A stretch of DNA of 5,338 bases from an uncultured Oscillospiraceae bacterium. Its GTDB lineage: Bacteria; Bacillota; Clostridia; Oscillospirales; Oscillospiraceae. Made by a program: the position numbers and the translations under genes. The stretch covers positions 1 through 5,338 of the forward strand of contig CALWWH010000030.1 in assembly GCA_944385195.1 (NCBI GenBank), in the 5' to 3' direction. Positions 1 to 5,338 of this stretch are shown here, piece by piece (position 1 is the stretch's first letter; each line of letters begins with the position of its first letter). The notes under the pieces were generated by a model that was not told where the DNA came from, made no database searches, and saw nothing but the letters and a program-made list of their open reading frames with translations.

Positions 1-94
1 CGGTGTCAAACCAAGGGTGGTTGAGCACAACAGTAACGAAGAGCTCGCCTACCATGCCGGCGGCGCCGATAATAACCACTATATATTGTTCGAT
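1..94 (-). CDS. 5' end of a second, diverged asd-like reading frame (partial, possibly a pseudogene)
   Basis: Read on the minus strand, this stretch encodes about 31 residues that align without gaps to the start of the intact asd at 313-406. It keeps the Rossmann dinucleotide-binding glycines (IIGAAGMVGELF against IIGATGMVGQRF) and ends with the identical NHPWFDT. An AAGGAG ribosome-binding sequence lies at 103-108 on the same strand, 8 bases before the first aligned codon. That codon is ATC where asd has ATG, and no ATG, GTG or TTG lies in frame between the upstream stop and that point. The first usable in-frame start is GTG at 77-79, about 23 bases from the Shine-Dalgarno. I count 79 of 94 bases matching asd. 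Of 13 changed codons only 2 are synonymous, and QR after the glycine loop has become EL. It may be a divergently transcribed paralogue with an unusual start, a decaying duplicate, or an assembly chimera. The rest of the gene is outside the window. Confidence 0.45.
   Translation of the reverse strand, partial: MEQYIVVIIGAAGMVGELFVTVVLNHPWFDT
1..94 (-). repeat. Left arm of an inverted repeat with the 5' end of asd
   Basis: The reverse complement of 1-94 matches 313-406 with no gaps (position x pairs with 407-x). Bases 1-23 are identical to 384-406. The mismatches all fall in the part nearer the centre. Similarity fades outward into the two Shine-Dalgarno regions (GGCG..AA..AAGGAG on both sides), where a small length difference appears. 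The spacer between the arms is 218 bases. Confidence 0.85.
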
Positions 95-165
95 AACAAG
101 CGCTCCTTTACGCCTTTAGACATTCAATCAAAAAACTAGGTTATACAAAATTCGCGCAGATGTGG

Positions 166-194
166 TTGAATACCAGGCGAAAATAGAGTATAAT
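166..194 (+). promoter_or_regulatory. Sigma-A-type promoter of the asd-dapA-dapB operon
   Basis: A -35 element TTGAAT (166-171) and a perfect -10 element TATAAT (189-194) are separated by exactly 17 bases. Transcription would start near 200-203, giving an untranslated leader of about 110 bases before the asd start codon. It is the best promoter match in the window and points toward asd. Its position is read from sequence only. Confidence 0.75.
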
Positions 195-200
195 GTGGCC

Positions 201-312
201 GTGATAGACTGTAGCACTTTAGCACCCTGAATCTATATAAGTTTATCATATTCACCCTTCGTTGTCACTTCGTGCAATGACCGAAAGAGCCCGGCGAAAC
301 CAAGGAGATTTT
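201..312 (+). promoter_or_regulatory. asd leader (5' untranslated region), no recognised riboswitch
   Basis: The predicted leader is about 110 bases. It contains a direct repeat TAGCAC-TT-TAGCAC (212-217 and 220-225) and a short possible hairpin at 262-277 (TTG, bulged T, CAC, loop TTC, GTG, CAA). It is too short for a lysine riboswitch (usually about 170 bases or more), and I do not recognise a T-box or any other known aptamer in it. No run of Us follows a stable stem, so attenuation by a terminator is not evident. Regulation by a protein bound at the direct repeat is possible but unsupported. Confidence 0.4.
302..307 (+). promoter_or_regulatory. Ribosome binding site that fixes the asd start
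   Basis: AAGGAG lies 5 bases before the ATG at 313. Upstream in-frame ATGs at 262 and 277 lack a comparable site and would add residues unlike the family N-terminus, which normally begins a few residues before the glycine-rich loop. The start at 313 is therefore preferred. Confidence 0.8.
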
Positions 313-406
313 ATGAAAAAATATAAAGTGGGTATCATCGGCGCCACCGGCATGGTCGGCCAGCGCTTCGTTACTCTGATGAACAACCACCCTTGGTTTG
401 ACACCG
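313..406 (+). repeat. Right arm of the inverted repeat (start of asd)
   Basis: This is the partner of the minus-strand copy at 1-94. It is the first 31 codons of the intact asd gene and keeps the family-consensus residues (GATGMVGQRF), so it is probably the parental version and the left arm the altered one. Confidence 0.8.
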
Positions 407-1401
407 TTGTCCTGGCTGCCAGCAGCCGCAGCGCCGGCAAGACCTATCGCGAAGCTGTCGGTTCTCGTTGGGCCATGGACACGGAGATCCCCGCCTGGGC
501 CGAGGATATGGTGATCATGGACGCTACCAACGACATCGCCGCCATCGCAGCGCAGGTCGACTTTATCTTCTGCGCCGTGGACATGAAAAAAGAAGAAATC
601 CGAGCCCTGGAAGAGGCATATGCAAAGCACGAGTGCCCAGTTGTCTCCAACAACAGCGCTCACCGCGGCACCCCTGATGTTCCGATGGTTATCCCTGAGG
701 TCAATCCTGAGCACCTGGCGGTCATTGAGGCCCAGCGCAAGCGCCTGGGTACCACCCGCGGCTTCATCGCCGTCAAGTCCAACTGCTCTATTCAGAGCTA
801 CGTCCCCGCGCTGGCGCCTCTGAAAGACAAATTCGGTCTTAAGAAGGTTCTGGCCTGTACCTATCAAGCGATCTCCGGCGCTGGCAAAACCTTTGAAACC
901 TGGCCTGAGATGGTCGATAATCTCATCCCCTACATCGCCGGCGAAGAGGAAAAGTCTGAGCAGGAGCCCCTGAAGGTCTGGGGCAGCGTCCAAAACGGCG
1001 TCATCAAAAATGCCGACTCCCCTGCCATCACCACGCAGTGCCTGCGCGTACCGGTCAGTAATGGTCATACCGCTGCGGTCTTTGCTTCTTTTGAGCAGAA
1101 GCCGGAGCTTGAGGACATCAAGGCCATTTGGGCAGCGTATCGCGGCAAGCCCCAGGAACTGAATCTCCCCACCGCACCGAAGCAGTTCCTCCATTATTTC
1201 GAGGAGGAAAACTTCCCCCAGGCCAAGCTGCATCGCGACCTGGAAGGTGGCATGGCTATCTCCATCGGCCGTCTGCGGCCTGACACCCAGTATGATTTGA
1301 AGTTTGTTTGCCTGTCCCACAATACGCTGCGCGGCGCAGCGGGCGGCGCTGTCCTGTTGGCAGAGCTGTTGTGTGCGGAGGGTTACATCATCGCCAGATA
1401 A
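313..1401 (+). CDS. asd: Aspartate-semialdehyde dehydrogenase, long (fungal/archaeal-like) type
   Basis: This cytoplasmic enzyme reduces L-4-aspartyl phosphate to L-aspartate-4-semialdehyde with NADPH and releases phosphate. It stands at the branch point to lysine/diaminopimelate and to threonine/methionine. The 362-residue product starts at ATG 313 (KKYKVGIIGATGMVGQRF), which places the Rossmann nucleotide-binding loop near residues 8-19. SNNSAHR follows at about 112-118, then KSNCSIQS with the predicted catalytic Cys158. Gln185 in TYQAISGAGKTF, the catalytic His307 in LHRDLEGG, and a C-terminal SHNTLRGAAGGAV segment are the other expected active-site elements. The length and these motifs fit the long subfamily rather than the E. 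coli-type enzyme. It is the first gene of the operon, 12 bases before dapA, and is driven by the promoter at 166-194. Its first 31 codons are partly duplicated in inverse orientation at the left edge. No lesion is seen. Confidence 0.96.
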   Translation: MKKYKVGIIGATGMVGQRFVTLMNNHPWFDTVVLAASSRSAGKTYREAVGSRWAMDTEIPAWAEDMVIMDATNDIAAIAAQVDFIFCAVDMKKEEIRALEEAYAKHECPVVSNNSAHRGTPDVPMVIPEVNPEHLAVIEAQRKRLGTTRGFIAVKSNCSIQSYVPALAPLKDKFGLKKVLACTYQAISGAGKTFETWPEMVDNLIPYIAGEEEKSEQEPLKVWGSVQNGVIKNADSPAITTQCLRVPVSNGHTAAVFASFEQKPELEDIKAIWAAYRGKPQELNLPTAPKQFLHYFEEENFPQAKLHRDLEGGMAISIGRLRPDTQYDLKFVCLSHNTLRGAAGGAVLLAELLCAEGYIIAR

Positions 1402-1413
1402 GGAGGTTATTGC

Positions 1414-2301
1414 ATGAAAAGTCCAATTTTTCAGGGTTCCGCCGTTGCAATCATCACCCCGTTTAAAAACGGTACCATCCATTATGACAAGCTGGCTGAA
1501 CTGATCGATTTCCAGATCGACAACGGTACCAATGCCATCGTCATCTGCGGCACCACCGGCGAGGCCTCTACTTTGACCACGCCGGAACACCTGGCCGCTA
1601 TTGAATTTACTGCCCGCTATACCAAGGGCCGTGTGCCCGTCATTGCCGGCACCGGCAGCAATGACACCCATCATGCGCTGGTTATGTGCAAGGCCGCTGA
1701 GGAGGCTGGTGCTGACGCGCTGCTCATCGTCACCCCTTACTACAATAAGGCCACTCAAAAGGGTCTTGTCGCCCACTATACCTACCTGGCCGACAACCTC
1801 AAGACGCCCATCATCCTCTACAACGTTCCCGGCCGCACCGGAGTCAACATGAGCGTGGATACCTATGTGACGCTCTCAAAGCACCCTGGCATCAATGGTG
1901 TCAAAGAAGCCTGCGGCAGCGTCGCTCAGTGCACCCGCACTCTCTCCCGCTGCGGAGACAACTTCAACGTCTACTCCGGCGAGGATGGCGACATCGTCCC
2001 CATGATGTCTGTCGGCGCCCAGGGCGTCATCTCCGTCCTGGCCAATGTAGCCCCCAAGGAAACGGCTGACATGGCCCGCTACTGCCTGGAGGGTAACTAC
2101 GCCGAGGCCGCAAAGCTGCAGCTGAAGTACATGGATCTGATCGATTCCCTCTTCTGTGAGGTCAACCCCATCCCTGTCAAAACCGCGCTCAACCTGATGG
2201 GCTTTGAGGTCGGTGAGCTGCGTATGCCCCTGTGCGAGATGGAACCCAACACGCTCGAGCGCTTGCAGCGCAGTCTGCGGGCGGTCGATCTGCTGAAGTA
2301 A
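1414..2301 (+). CDS. dapA: 4-hydroxy-tetrahydrodipicolinate synthase (dihydrodipicolinate synthase)
   Basis: The enzyme condenses pyruvate with aspartate semialdehyde, the product of the upstream gene. This is the first committed step of diaminopimelate and lysine synthesis. The 295 residues are the usual length for this (beta/alpha)8-barrel family. GTTGEASTL (46-54) carries the Thr of the proton relay and substrate pocket. TPYYNKATQKGL includes Tyr110, the tyrosine donated across the dimer interface in the family. YNVPGRTG places the catalytic Tyr136 and the carboxylate-binding Arg141. The Schiff-base lysine is Lys164 in GVKEACGS. The start is ATG 1414, 7 bases after AGGAGG at 1401-1406, which overlaps the asd stop codon. 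Such close packing suggests coupled translation with asd. Related aldolases (N-acetylneuraminate lyase, KDG aldolase) share the fold, but the motifs and the asd/dapB neighbours make DapA the clear choice. Confidence 0.96.
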   Translation: MKSPIFQGSAVAIITPFKNGTIHYDKLAELIDFQIDNGTNAIVICGTTGEASTLTTPEHLAAIEFTARYTKGRVPVIAGTGSNDTHHALVMCKAAEEAGADALLIVTPYYNKATQKGLVAHYTYLADNLKTPIILYNVPGRTGVNMSVDTYVTLSKHPGINGVKEACGSVAQCTRTLSRCGDNFNVYSGEDGDIVPMMSVGAQGVISVLANVAPKETADMARYCLEGNYAEAAKLQLKYMDLIDSLFCEVNPIPVKTALNLMGFEVGELRMPLCEMEPNTLERLQRSLRAVDLLK

Positions 2302-2314
2302 GGAGCCCGTACCA

Positions 2315-3076
2315 ATGACAAAAGTAATCCTCTCCGGCTGCCGCGGCCGCATGGGCCGTGTCATCGCCGAGCTGGTTCAGAACGATTCTGAGATAGAGAT
2401 CGTCGCTGGATTTGACCCTGGCGCCGGCGCAAAATGCGATTTTCCCGTCTATGCCAATCCTATGGAGTATAGCGGCACTGCCGACTGTGTGATTGACTTC
2501 TCCTCTCCTCTGGCTTTGGACGATCTGCTGCGCTTCTGTACCAGCAAGCAAATCCCCGCTGTGCTGGCAACGACAGGGTACAGCACGGCGCAAATCGACC
2601 AAATTCAGGAAGCCTCCACGCGAATCCCGATCTTCCGTTCCGCCAATATGAGCGTAGGCATTAACGTGATGATCGACTTGGTCCGTCGGGCCGCCGCTGC
2701 GCTGGAAGGCTATGATATTGAGATCATCGAGCGCCACCACAACCAAAAAGTCGATGCCCCCAGCGGGACGGCTCTCATGCTGGCGGATGCGGCAGCGGAG
2801 AGTGTGTCCTATGGCGCAGAGTACACGTATGACCGCAGTCAGCGCCGACAAAAGCGCGATCCGAAGGAGATCGGCATCAGCTCTATCCGCGGCGGAACCA
2901 TTGTTGGCGATCACACTGTTCTCTTCGCCGGTTTCAACGAGGTGATTGAGCTGCACCACAGCGCCCAGTCCCGCGATTTGTTTGCAGTTGGCGCCATTCG
3001 CGCAGCAAAATACCTTTCCCGGCGCAGCGAACCCGGCCTGTACGATATGCAGCGTCTTCTTCATGATGAACAATAA
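2315..3076 (+). CDS. dapB: 4-hydroxy-tetrahydrodipicolinate reductase (dihydrodipicolinate reductase)
   Basis: The enzyme reduces the DapA product to tetrahydrodipicolinate with NADH or NADPH, in the cytoplasm and usually as a tetramer. The 253-residue protein is typical of Gram-positive DapB, shorter than the E. coli enzyme. The N-terminal Rossmann loop is GCRGRMGR (8-15), followed by VIDFSSP and ATTGY (85-89). SANMSVG (109-115) is the hinge before the catalytic domain. ERHHNQKVDAPSGTAL carries the predicted acid His141 and Lys145, equivalent to E. coli His159 and Lys163. IRGGTIVGDHTV places the substrate-binding Arg192. The start ATG 2315 has AAGGAG at 2300-2305, overlapping the dapA stop codon with a 9-base spacing, so the three genes form one unit. 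A strong hairpin begins at the dapB stop codon. The remaining lysine-pathway genes are not in this window, so the downstream variant (succinylase, acetylase, aminotransferase or dehydrogenase) cannot be decided. Confidence 0.96.
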   Translation: MTKVILSGCRGRMGRVIAELVQNDSEIEIVAGFDPGAGAKCDFPVYANPMEYSGTADCVIDFSSPLALDDLLRFCTSKQIPAVLATTGYSTAQIDQIQEASTRIPIFRSANMSVGINVMIDLVRRAAAALEGYDIEIIERHHNQKVDAPSGTALMLADAAAESVSYGAEYTYDRSQRRQKRDPKEIGISSIRGGTIVGDHTVLFAGFNEVIELHHSAQSRDLFAVGAIRAAKYLSRRSEPGLYDMQRLLHDEQ

Positions 3077-3120
3077 TGATCGGCGCTCCCGGCAGATTGG
3101 TGCCGGGGGCGCCGATCGTT
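3075..3120 (+). terminator. GC-rich hairpin terminating the asd-dapA-dapB operon
   Basis: The arms GATCGGCGC-T-CCCGGCA (3078-3094) and TGCCGGG-G-GCGCCGATC (3101-3117) pair over 17 positions with one T.G wobble and a 6-base loop. The stem can extend by about three weaker pairs into the dapB stop codon. The following U-tract is poor (GTTTGC), so release may be partly factor-dependent, or the hairpin may serve mainly as a 3'-end stabiliser. It separates the lysine genes from the next promoter. Confidence 0.75.
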
Positions 3121-3150
3121 TGCATAAATACACTAAATATAAACATAAAC

Positions 3151-3179
3151 TAGATTTTAGCGCGAAACTGTGGTATATT
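3151..3179 (+). promoter_or_regulatory. Extended -10 promoter for the E2-like/ABC-F unit
   Basis: TGG followed by TATATT (3171-3179) forms an extended -10 element. A weak -35 (TAGATT, 3151-3156) sits 17 bases upstream of the hexamer. The region 3118-3180 is clearly AT-rich compared with the genes around it, as expected of a promoter after a terminator. Transcription would start near 3186, giving a leader of about 57 bases. Confidence 0.55.
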
Positions 3180-3243
3180 ATTTTCGTGTTGCACTTGGCA
3201 GCTATGCGAGAGAGAGAAATGAATATCAAAAGGAGGTCTCCCC

Positions 3244-4116
3244 ATGCGTCCGGATGGAAAGAAAGTCAAAGCCGCTTCCCCGATGTATCAGGTTGTACCC
3301 TACATTATGCCCCGCCGCTACGATGCGCAGAACTTTGTCAATGTGCAGATCGATGAGGATAGCATCCGCGAGTATCTGCGTGAAAAACGAACAAACGGAA
3401 TTCGAATGAACCACATGACGGTCATGATTGCGGCATATCTGAGAACCTGCGCCAATCATCCCGCTCTGAATCGATTTGTGATGAATCGCCGCATCTATGC
3501 ACGTAATCATTTTTGCGTTTCCTTCGTCATCTTGAAGCCGACAGTCGACGGCCAGCGGGGCGAGACAGTCATCAAAGTCTACCTGGATCTTGATGACGAC
3601 ATTTTTACGGTACACGAAAAGCTGCAAACGGCTATTAAGCAGAACTCTGAGGCAGCATACAACAATACAATGGACAAATTCGTCAATTTCATGCTTTCCC
3701 TCCCCGGATTGGTGCGGTTTATCGTTGCTACAGCACGCTTCCTGGACAATTATGGTCTGCTTCCCTGGAAGATCATTGATCTTTCCCCGTTCCATACATC
3801 CATGTTTATCACTAATCTCGCATCCATCAATACCAACTACATTTACCACCATCTCTATGATTTCGGCACTACCAGCGTCTTTCTCTCTATGGGTAAAATC
3901 GTGAATGACTACCGCAATAATCGCGATGACAAACATGTAATGCCGCTGGGCGTTGTTATGGACGAGCGCATCGCTGACGGATATGAATTTTCCCGCGTGT
4001 TTGTAGATATGCGTAAGTATTTGAAAAACCCCAGACTGCTGGAAAAACGACGCCAGGACGAGATCAAAGAGAGGCAAGACAATAAAGCATCCAAGGAGGT
4101 CGCTCCCATTGATTGA
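3244..4116 (+). CDS. Stand-alone E2 (2-oxoacid dehydrogenase acyltransferase/CAT-fold) domain protein lacking the catalytic His
   Basis: The 290-residue protein resembles the C-terminal catalytic domain of dihydrolipoamide acyltransferases and chloramphenicol acetyltransferase. It has no lipoyl domain, peripheral-subunit-binding domain, signal peptide or clear membrane anchor. Family-like features are the N-terminal helix with HMTVMIAAYLRTCANHP, SFVILKPTVDG, then FITNLASI (188-195) followed by FGTTSVFLSMGKI. The C-terminal PLGVVMDERIADGYEFSRVF matches the E2 motif DHRxxDG, but reads D240-E241-R242-I-A-D245-G246. The general-base His is therefore Glu while the Asp is kept. A hydrophobic stretch at about 146-168 precedes the conserved DLSPFHTSMF. 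The C-terminal tail (about 265-290) is highly charged. The start ATG 3244 follows AAAGGAGG (3229-3236) by 7 bases. The gene overlaps the ABC-F gene by 8 bases and looks more AT-rich than the dap genes. Automatic annotation would probably call it '2-oxo acid dehydrogenase subunit E2', but no E1, E3 or lipoyl partner is visible. Its substrate is unknown. Confidence 0.8.
   Translation: MRPDGKKVKAASPMYQVVPYIMPRRYDAQNFVNVQIDEDSIREYLREKRTNGIRMNHMTVMIAAYLRTCANHPALNRFVMNRRIYARNHFCVSFVILKPTVDGQRGETVIKVYLDLDDDIFTVHEKLQTAIKQNSEAAYNNTMDKFVNFMLSLPGLVRFIVATARFLDNYGLLPWKIIDLSPFHTSMFITNLASINTNYIYHHLYDFGTTSVFLSMGKIVNDYRNNRDDKHVMPLGVVMDERIADGYEFSRVFVDMRKYLKNPRLLEKRRQDEIKERQDNKASKEVAPID
4093..4099 (+). promoter_or_regulatory. 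Ribosome binding site that decides a TTG start for the ABC-F gene
   Basis: AAGGAGG inside the end of the E2-like gene stands 9 bases before TTG 4109. There is no in-frame ATG near the expected N-terminus, and translation from TTG gives the normal family beginning (M)IDVLVRDLVKAYE. The TTG lies within TTGATTGA, so initiation overlaps the upstream stop codon TGA (4114-4116). This fits translational coupling. Confidence 0.8.
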
Positions 4117-5338
4117 CGTTCTGGTTCGAGACCTGGTCAAGGCCTACGAAGTGGACAAAAACATCCTCGACGGCCTGTCCTTCGAGGTGAATGAGGGAGA
4201 ACGTGTTGGCATCCTCGGCCGCAACGGCACCGGTAAAACCACACTCTTCAAGCTTTTGACCGGAGAACTCACCGAGGACGAGGGTACCATCGCCATTGCA
4301 CCGGGAAAAAAACTGGGCCTGATTTCCCAAATCCCGGTCTATCCCCTGCAATACACCGTGGAAGACGTACTCCGCTGCGCCTTCGAGGATCTAGAGCGCA
4401 TCCGCCGTAAGATGGAGCGTCTGGCTGAGCAAATGACCAACGACGCCTCCAAGCAGCTGCTCAATGAATATGATGACCTATCCAACCGCTACACGGTCGG
4501 TGGCGGCTATGAGATGGATCTCGATGTGGAGAAAATCTGCAACGGCCTTGCCATCCCACCTGCCATGCGTAAGCAGCTGTTCAGCGAACTTTCCGGCGGC
4601 GAAAAAACCCGCGTCAATTTGGCGCGGCTGCTGTTGGAGAAGACAGACATCCTTCTCTTAGACGAGCCTACCAACCACCTGGACCTCAAAAGTACCGAGT
4701 GGTTGGAGGAATACCTGCTAAACTTCAAAGGCAGTGTTCTCGCTATTTCCCACGACCGCTATTTCCTCGATCGCGTTGTCCAGCGTATTATTGAGATTCG
4801 TGGGGGTAAAGCCGAGTTTTACTCCGGCAATTACTCCTTCTATGTGGAGGAAAAACAGGCACGTTTTGATCTGCAAATGAAAAAATATGAGCAGGAGCAG
4901 GCCAAAGCCGCCCAGCTCGGCTACACCATTGAGCGCATGAAGGGTTGGGGTATCAATAACCGCACCATGTACCGCCGCGCCATGGCAATGCAGCACCGTA
5001 TGGAACGGATTGTGCAAACGGAGCGGCCCACCGAGGACAAAAAAATGAAAGCACGCTTCGCCGAGCGGGACTTCCGCGCAGATGAGGTCATGGTCATACG
5101 TGACCTGTCTATGAAATTTGGCGAACGTACCCTGTTTTCCGACGTGAATTTGCTCGTCCAGGGCGGCGACCGTATCGCCATCTTAGGCGATAACGGCACC
5201 GGTAAGTCGACCTTCATCAAGATTCTCATGCAGGAGCTCTCCCCTACCACCGGACGCGTCAAGTACGGGCCCTCTGTGCGCTATGCTTACCTGCCCCAAA
5301 TCATCCACTTTGACCACCCGGAACGCACCCTGCTGGAT
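4109..5338 (+). CDS. ABC-F family ATPase (ribosome-associated type), 3' end outside the window
   Basis: The open frame of 410 codons starts at TTG and runs to the right edge without a stop. The first ATPase domain has Walker A GRNGTGKT (37-44) with Lys43. The signature LSGGE (161-165) and Walker B LLLDEP (182-187, catalytic Glu186) follow, leading into TNHLD and the switch His215 in SHDRYFLD. The first domain also carries a charged helical arm at about 95-135. A basic helical linker of about 80 residues (roughly 245-325, with GWGINNRTMYRRA near its middle) joins the domains. The second domain begins near 326, with Walker A GDNGTGKS at 360-367. Two tandem ATPase domains, this linker and no membrane segments define ABC-F proteins, which act at the ribosomal E site as translation factors or antibiotic-protection proteins. 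The sequence seen does not decide whether this is a housekeeping factor (EttA/YdiF-like) or a resistance factor. It is the second gene of the unit begun by the E2-like gene. Confidence 0.93.
   Translation, partial: MIDVLVRDLVKAYEVDKNILDGLSFEVNEGERVGILGRNGTGKTTLFKLLTGELTEDEGTIAIAPGKKLGLISQIPVYPLQYTVEDVLRCAFEDLERIRRKMERLAEQMTNDASKQLLNEYDDLSNRYTVGGGYEMDLDVEKICNGLAIPPAMRKQLFSELSGGEKTRVNLARLLLEKTDILLLDEPTNHLDLKSTEWLEEYLLNFKGSVLAISHDRYFLDRVVQRIIEIRGGKAEFYSGNYSFYVEEKQARFDLQMKKYEQEQAKAAQLGYTIERMKGWGINNRTMYRRAMAMQHRMERIVQTERPTEDKKMKARFAERDFRADEVMVIRDLSMKFGERTLFSDVNLLVQGGDRIAILGDNGTGKSTFIKILMQELSPTTGRVKYGPSVRYAYLPQIIHFDHPERTLLD

Noticed and set aside
262..312. Upstream in-frame starts for asd at 262 or 277
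   Set aside because: No Shine-Dalgarno precedes them, they would add 12-17 residues not expected in the family, and a good site stands before ATG 313.
201..312. Lysine riboswitch or T-box before asd
   Set aside because: The leader is too short and lacks recognisable conserved cores of either element, and there is no terminator hairpin with a U-run.
1..406. Diversity-generating retroelement (template/variable repeat pair)
   Set aside because: The differences between the repeats are not confined to adenines (7 of 15 at A, the rest at G and C), the copies lie in inverse orientation, and no reverse transcriptase is present.
265..1776. 503-codon open frame antisense to asd and dapA
   Set aside because: It is complementary to two clearly identified genes, has no recognisable domain or ribosome binding site, and results from the GC-rich third codon positions of the real genes.
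2189..3229. 346-codon antisense frame across dapA, dapB and the intergenic region
   Set aside because: It reads through the terminator hairpin and three other features, with low-complexity Ala/Asp/Gly-rich translation and no family resemblance. It is a shadow frame.
3226..4140. 304-codon antisense frame opposite the E2-like gene
   Set aside because: The plus-strand frame has the ribosome binding site, a recognisable fold and the conserved motif. The antisense product resembles nothing.
1..5338. CRISPR arrays, tRNA or rRNA genes, insertion sequences
   Set aside because: No repeat-spacer pattern, cloverleaf, rRNA segment or transposase was seen on either strand.

Overview
The window looks like chromosomal DNA of a moderately GC-rich Firmicute, most likely a gut-type Clostridia/Oscillospirales bacterium. 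This rests on near-consensus AGGAGG-type ribosome binding sites before every gene, the 'long' (fungal/archaeal-like) form of aspartate-semialdehyde dehydrogenase, and a stand-alone lipoyl-acyltransferase-like protein next to an ABC-F ATPase. The taxonomic call is inference from gene content and style. No 16S or other marker is present.

Layout. Bases 1-94 hold, on the minus strand, a diverged copy of the first 31 codons of asd, running off the left edge. Its partner is the start of the intact asd at 313-406, so the two form an inverted repeat around an intergenic spacer of about 220 bases. That spacer carries a strong sigma-A-type promoter (TTGAAT, 17 bp, TATAAT at 166-194) and an approximately 110-base leader. 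Three genes follow on the plus strand in a tight operon: asd (313-1401), dapA (1414-2301) and dapB (2315-3076). A long GC-rich hairpin directly after the dapB stop codon (3075-3120) ends the unit.

A second transcription unit starts from an extended -10 promoter near 3174. It encodes a 290-residue protein with the fold of the E2 (dihydrolipoamide acyltransferase/CAT) catalytic domain (3244-4116). An ABC-F ATPase follows, starting at a TTG codon at 4109, overlapping the E2-like gene by 8 bases and cut off by the right edge within its second ATPase domain.

How the genes work together. asd, dapA and dapB encode consecutive steps: reduction of aspartyl phosphate to aspartate semialdehyde, its condensation with pyruvate, and reduction to tetrahydrodipicolinate. 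This is the common trunk to diaminopimelate (cell wall) and lysine. The second pair is translationally coupled, but its joint role is unknown. The E2-like protein lacks the catalytic His of the DHRxxDG motif (it reads DERIADG), so it may not be an ordinary acyltransferase.

Most of the window is ordinary biosynthetic and housekeeping DNA. The points most worth checking are the inverted asd-like fragment at the left edge and the E2-like/ABC-F pair.
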